A stretch of 9,173 nucleotides of DNA, from the NCBI GenBank assembly GCA_937863905.1, contig CALMHV010000381.1, positions 1-9,173 on the forward strand, given 5' to 3'. The notes below the pieces were generated by a model. It saw only the letters and a list, made by a program, of their open reading frames with translations. It made no database searches and was not told where the DNA came from. Below are positions 6,240 to 9,173 of the stretch, one piece after another (position 1 is the first letter of the stretch; every line of letters starts with the position of its first letter). A program made the translations under genes and the position numbers. Source of the DNA: an uncultured Bacillota bacterium. Its GTDB lineage: Bacteria > Bacillota > Sulfobacillia > UBA995 > UBA9673.

Positions 6240-7190
6240 GTGCCCAAGAGTCTTGCGCTTGACCCGAAGAAGATGAAGGAGGCCGAGGCCGCCCTGCGGA
6301 CCCAGGCCGCGAAGCTTCTCAGCGAGGGCACCGTGACCGTCTTCCTCGGCCACGAGGAGGGTTGGGACGGTCTGCCGGTCCCCTTCTTCGCCACGACGCC
6401 GGAAGAGGCGAAGCGGCTGGTCTGGAACCCGCTCGTGGCCTTCAACCTGGCCAAGTACCTGCTCGACAGGCTGACCGGCGAGGAGAAGGTCGGCATCGTC
6501 GTGAACGGCTGCGGGTCCCTGGCTCTGGACCGTCTGCTCAAGGACCGCCGGTTCCCGCGGGAGCGGCTCTTCGTCGTCGGCATCCCGTGCACCGGGTTGC
6601 TCGACCCGGACAAGGTCTTGGCCCTGCCGGACGAGGCCCGCCAGGCCGCGCTCGAGGGCGGGAAGGCCGAGCCCGGACTCTTCCTCAAGCGCTGCGGCTG
6701 GTGCGACGCGCCGAACCCGGTCGTCGCGGACGTCGTCCTCGGGGAGAAGGTCCCGGAGGAGGCCGGGCCTCAGCAGTACCCGAGGGTCGAAGAGATCGAG
6801 AAGATGAGCCCGGCCGAACGCGCGGCGCACTTCAAGACGCTCTACGAGAAGTGCATCCGCTGCTTTGCCTGCCGGAACGTCTGCCCGGCCTGCAGTTGCC
6901 GGGAGTGCTCGCTCGACCAGTGGGAGCCTCTCTGGCTCGGCAAGGCCACGGTCCCGTCCGAGCAGCTCATGTACCACTTCATCCGGGCCTTCGACGTGGC
7001 CGGACGGTGCATCCGCTGCGGCGAGTGCGAGCGGGTCTGCTCGGTCGGCGTGCCGCTCATGGAACTCAACGATAAGCTCATGAAGGACATCACTGAACTC
7101 TTCGGGGTCCAGCGCCCGCACGTTCCAGCGGACGTGGAGCCCCTCGGCCAGTGGACCGAGGGCGATGCGGACCTCGAGGCCGCTCACTAA
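6240..7190 (+). CDS. flxC: FlxC-like 4Fe-4S dicluster protein
   Basis: This is a probable electron-transfer subunit relaying electrons between the NAD-binding module and FlxD/HdrA. The C-terminal third has two 4Fe-4S motifs: C205-x2-C208-x2-C211-x3-C215-P, followed at once by an extra C218/C220/C223 group, and C257-x2-C260-x2-C263-x3-C267. The first 200 residues resemble the F420-hydrogenase beta (FrhB) type, with VVNGCGSLALDRLL (87-100; C91), GIPCTGL (114-120; C117) and a CGWC pair (C152/C155). No NAD or flavin glycine-rich loop is seen. The start is GTG with GGAGGG at 6227-6232; the first ATG would remove about 11 residues. The 316-aa length and FrhB-like half go beyond a plain two-cluster ferredoxin, so the FlxC name rests mainly on position between flxD and flxB and on the dicluster domain. 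The alternative label is a generic 4Fe-4S dicluster protein. Confidence 0.75.
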   Translation: MPKSLALDPKKMKEAEAALRTQAAKLLSEGTVTVFLGHEEGWDGLPVPFFATTPEEAKRLVWNPLVAFNLAKYLLDRLTGEEKVGIVVNGCGSLALDRLLKDRRFPRERLFVVGIPCTGLLDPDKVLALPDEARQAALEGGKAEPGLFLKRCGWCDAPNPVVADVVLGEKVPEEAGPQQYPRVEEIEKMSPAERAAHFKTLYEKCIRCFACRNVCPACSCRECSLDQWEPLWLGKATVPSEQLMYHFIRAFDVAGRCIRCGECERVCSVGVPLMELNDKLMKDITELFGVQRPHVPADVEPLGQWTEGDADLEAAH

Positions 7191-7195
7191 GGGCG

Positions 7196-7202
7196 AAGGA
7201 GG
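7196..7202 (+). promoter_or_regulatory. Ribosome binding site deciding the flxB start
   Basis: AAGGAGG lies eight bases before the ATG at 7211. It is the strongest Shine-Dalgarno match in the window and favours 7211 over an in-frame GTG at 7151 that would overlap flxC by 40 bases. Confidence 0.7.
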
Positions 7203-7210
7203 TTTGGGGA

Positions 7211-8323
7211 ATGGCACAGAGCCCGGTACCGAAAGCTACCCGGCTGGTCAAGAAGGCCGGCCTCGGAGCGTGGCTTACCGCCCTGGCCGCCGACAACAAT
7301 GTGATGGCGCCCGTGACGGTCGACGGCAAGCCTCTCTTCCGCTGGATTGGGGCGGGAGAGGTCGGCCAACTCGACCTCGCGGCCGTCCACACCGTCAACT
7401 CGCCCAAGGGCGGCGTGATGCCTCAGACCGAGCCGATGCTGACCTACAGCGCGGTCCAGGACGGCAGCGGCGGCAAGACTCTCGACATCAAGCCGGCGGC
7501 CGAGGACCGTCCGGCGGTGCTCTTCGGCGTGCGTCCCTGTGACGCCGCGGCCATCGACCTCGTCGGCAAGGTCTACCTGACCGGCGAGTTCACGGACGAG
7601 CAGTACCAGGCCAGGCGCGACCGGACGACCGTCGTGGCCATCGCTTGCGCCGCTCCGGCCAAGGCCTGCTTCTGCACATCGTTCGATTTGAGTCCGGGCG
7701 CCGTCCGCGGCGCCGATGTGGTCCTCTACGGACGGAGCGGCCCCGGCTCGGTGGCCGAGGGCGACGCCTACTACGCTATCGCCTACACCGAACGTGGTGA
7801 GGCCTTTCTCGGCGGAGCCGCCGCCAAAGCGGCCGGGGTTTCCGACCTGCCCGCCGGCGAGGCCGACAAGCTCGAGAAGATAGTGGCCGCCTTTCGTGGC
7901 TTGGCCACGCCTCTGGGCAAGAAGCTTGGCAAGGTCGACGTGGCCGACAAGCTCGAAAGCCTGTTCGAGAGTGCCTACTGGGAGAAGGTCTCCAGCCGCT
8001 GCCTCTCCTGCGCGACCTGCACCTTCGTCTGCCCGACCTGCTATTGCTTCGGGGTCGCCGACACGGGTGCGGGGGGCCAGGGTGTGCGCTTCCGCTACTG
8101 GGACTTCTGCAAGTCCCCGCAGTTCATGTTGATGGCCGGCGGGCACGACCCGCGCCCGGCGAAGAAGAACCGCACCCGGCAGAGGTTCCTGCACAAGCTC
8201 AACTACCACCACAACCGGTGCGGCGAGTACCTCTGCGTGGGCTGCGGCCGGTGTGTGGAGAGCTGCCCCGTGGGCCTGCACCTGCCGCTGGTAGTCAGCG
8301 ATGTTAGGGGGCTGCAACCGTGA
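7211..8323 (+). CDS. flxB: FlxB-like 4Fe-4S dicluster protein (AsrA/sulfhydrogenase-beta family)
   Basis: This is a 4Fe-4S electron-transfer subunit of the family that includes anaerobic sulfite reductase subunit A and the sulfhydrogenase beta subunit. Such proteins pair with an FAD/NAD-binding subunit, which is the next gene here. The N-terminal region carries the family hallmark FGVRPCDAAAID (105-116) and a CAAPAKACFC cysteine group (146-155). The C-terminal dicluster region has C264-x2-C267-x2-C270-x3-C274-P with an extra C277/C279 pair, then C342-x2-C345-x2-C348-x3-C352-P. From the ATG at 7211 it is 370 aa; upstream extension to the GTG at 7151 is rejected because of the strong ribosome binding site. 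Its last four bases overlap the flxA start (GTGA, 8320-8323), so the two are likely co-translated. No siroheme protein (AsrC-like) is nearby, so a sulfite-reductase role is not supported. Confidence 0.87.
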   Translation: MAQSPVPKATRLVKKAGLGAWLTALAADNNVMAPVTVDGKPLFRWIGAGEVGQLDLAAVHTVNSPKGGVMPQTEPMLTYSAVQDGSGGKTLDIKPAAEDRPAVLFGVRPCDAAAIDLVGKVYLTGEFTDEQYQARRDRTTVVAIACAAPAKACFCTSFDLSPGAVRGADVVLYGRSGPGSVAEGDAYYAIAYTERGEAFLGGAAAKAAGVSDLPAGEADKLEKIVAAFRGLATPLGKKLGKVDVADKLESLFESAYWEKVSSRCLSCATCTFVCPTCYCFGVADTGAGGQGVRFRYWDFCKSPQFMLMAGGHDPRPAKKNRTRQRFLHKLNYHHNRCGEYLCVGCGRCVESCPVGLHLPLVVSDVRGLQP

Positions 8324-9168
8324 GCGAAAGCGCGCGCAAGCTCTTGGTGCCCGAAGTAGCGACCATCCTCGAGATCCGGGACGAAACGGCCAACGGGGAC
8401 ACGAAGACTTTCAAGGTCCAGGTCGACAACCCGGAGGGCGCCTTCAAGCACCTGCCCGGGCAGTGCGCCATGATTTCTCTGTTCGGCGTCGGCGAGGTCA
8501 TGATCTCCATCACCTCCTCCCCGACTCGCGGCTGGCCGCTCGAGCTCTGCATCAAGCGGGCCGGCCGCGTGACAGGGGCTCTCCATGACGCCCAGATCGG
8601 CGACAAGGTCGGCCTCCGGGGCCCCTACGGGAACGTCTTCCCGGTGGAGGATTGGAAGGGCAAGAACCTGGTCTTCATCGCCGGCGGCTTTGCTCTGGCC
8701 CCGGTGCGGTGCCTCATCGACTATTGCCTGGCTCACCGCGACTGGTTCAAGCATATCGACATCATCTACGGCGCCCGTTCGCCGGGCGATCTGTGCTTCA
8801 AGTCGGACATCTTCGACCGCTGGACCAAGGAAAGGGACACGACCGTCTCGCTCACCGTGGACCGGGCCGACGAGGCCGGGACCTGGAAGGGCGCGGTGGG
8901 GTTCGTGCCGGCCTTCGTCGAGCAGCTCAAGCCTTCGCCCAAGGACACCATCGCCATAACCTGCGGGCCGCCGATCATGATCAAGTTCGTTCTTCAGGTG
9001 TTGCCCAAGCTGGGGTTCACAGATGAGCAGACCTTCACGACCCTGGAGCTGAAGATGCAGTGTGGCGTCGGCAAGTGTGGGCGTTGTAACATAGGGGATA
9101 AGTACGTGTGCGTGGACGGGCCCGTGTTCAACCTGAGCCAGATCAAGGAACTGCCCAGCGAGTTCTAG
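8320..9168 (+). CDS. flxA: FlxA-like FAD/NAD(H)-binding subunit (PyrK/AsrB family)
   Basis: This is the predicted NAD(H)-oxidising entry point of the complex, a ferredoxin-reductase-like protein of the PyrK / anaerobic sulfite reductase subunit B family. Features in order: an FAD-binding beta-barrel (about 10-105) with ISITSSP at 63-69 in the flavin-contact position; a nucleotide-binding domain starting at FIAGGFALAPVR (119-130) with DIIYGARSPGDL (147-158) and TCGPPIM (214-220); and a C-terminal [2Fe-2S] site with C248-x4-C253-x2-C256-x7-C264. The length of 282 aa is normal for the family. The GTG start overlaps flxB by four bases, and AGGGGG (8306-8311) is a usable ribosome binding site. The glycine loop reads GGFALAP, where most relatives have GGxGxAP. 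NAD(H) and not NADP(H) is inferred from family precedent, not from a diagnostic residue. It ends five bases before the window edge. Confidence 0.92.
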   Translation: MSESARKLLVPEVATILEIRDETANGDTKTFKVQVDNPEGAFKHLPGQCAMISLFGVGEVMISITSSPTRGWPLELCIKRAGRVTGALHDAQIGDKVGLRGPYGNVFPVEDWKGKNLVFIAGGFALAPVRCLIDYCLAHRDWFKHIDIIYGARSPGDLCFKSDIFDRWTKERDTTVSLTVDRADEAGTWKGAVGFVPAFVEQLKPSPKDTIAITCGPPIMIKFVLQVLPKLGFTDEQTFTTLELKMQCGVGKCGRCNIGDKYVCVDGPVFNLSQIKELPSEF

Positions 9169-9173
9169 TCGGG

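Noticed and set aside
3638..6688. A 1016-codon open frame on the - strand covering hdrA, mvhD and parts of hdrB and flxC
   Set aside because: Its translation is low-complexity (rich in L, G, D, A, R) with no recognisable domain, and it lies opposite strongly conserved genes. Long antisense frames are expected where codon third positions are nearly all G or C.
7151..7210. Upstream GTG start for flxB, adding 20 residues
   Set aside because: It would overlap flxC by 40 bases and has no ribosome binding site as good as the AAGGAGG before the ATG at 7211.
7211..9168. Anaerobic sulfite reductase AsrAB
   Set aside because: flxB and flxA belong to the same families as AsrA and AsrB, but no siroheme AsrC subunit is present and the neighbours are HdrCBA-MvhD, so Flx is the better fit.
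1..9173. CRISPR arrays, tRNA/rRNA genes, insertion sequences, prophage or defence genes
   Set aside because: I looked for repeats, cloverleaf-like segments and transposase or integrase motifs and saw none; the window is almost fully occupied by the nine genes.

Overview
The window comes from a GC-rich, probably strictly anaerobic bacterium. It holds nine complete or near-complete genes, all on the + strand, and every large reading frame on the - strand looks like a shadow of them. The yvcK-whiA pair at the left end points to a Gram-positive-type lineage (Bacillota, Actinomycetota or a related phylum), because WhiA is essentially confined to those groups and usually sits next to yvcK. The right-hand gene set points to a flavin-based electron-bifurcating anaerobic metabolism. 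No finer taxonomic call can be supported.

Region 1 (1-2032): yvcK (gluconeogenesis factor / CofD-like family) is followed by whiA, with a 4-base GTGA stop/start overlap. In many Gram-positives rapZ lies just upstream. Only 23 bases precede yvcK here, with a possible TGA stop at 11-13, so rapZ cannot be confirmed.

Region 2 (2033-2269): a 237-base spacer, visibly less GC-rich than the genes. It holds a near-perfect 9-bp inverted repeat (2068-2095) whose arms coincide with a sigma-A-like -35/-10 pair at 17-bp spacing. It also holds a small hairpin, an 8-bp direct repeat, and a possible 22-codon leader ORF ending on the hdrC ribosome binding site.

Region 3 (2270-9168): seven tightly packed genes in the order hdrC-hdrB-hdrA-mvhD/flxD-flxC-flxB-flxA. 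Together they encode a full FlxABCD-HdrABC complex, the NADH dehydrogenase/heterodisulfide reductase type described in Desulfovibrio vulgaris and many other anaerobes. The predicted electron path is NAD(H) to FlxA (FAD, then [2Fe-2S]), to the FlxB/FlxC 4Fe-4S proteins, to FlxD, to the bifurcating FAD of HdrA. From there one electron goes to ferredoxin and the other through HdrC to the non-cubane clusters of HdrB, where a disulfide is reduced. No hydrogenase, formate dehydrogenase, MetV/MetF, DsrC or membrane subunit is encoded here, so NAD(H) is the evident donor or acceptor and the disulfide substrate is open. Nothing in the window looks like a wholly undescribed system. The points most worth following are the unknown HdrB substrate, the apparent common ancestry of FlxB and FlxC, and the structured hdr-flx leader.
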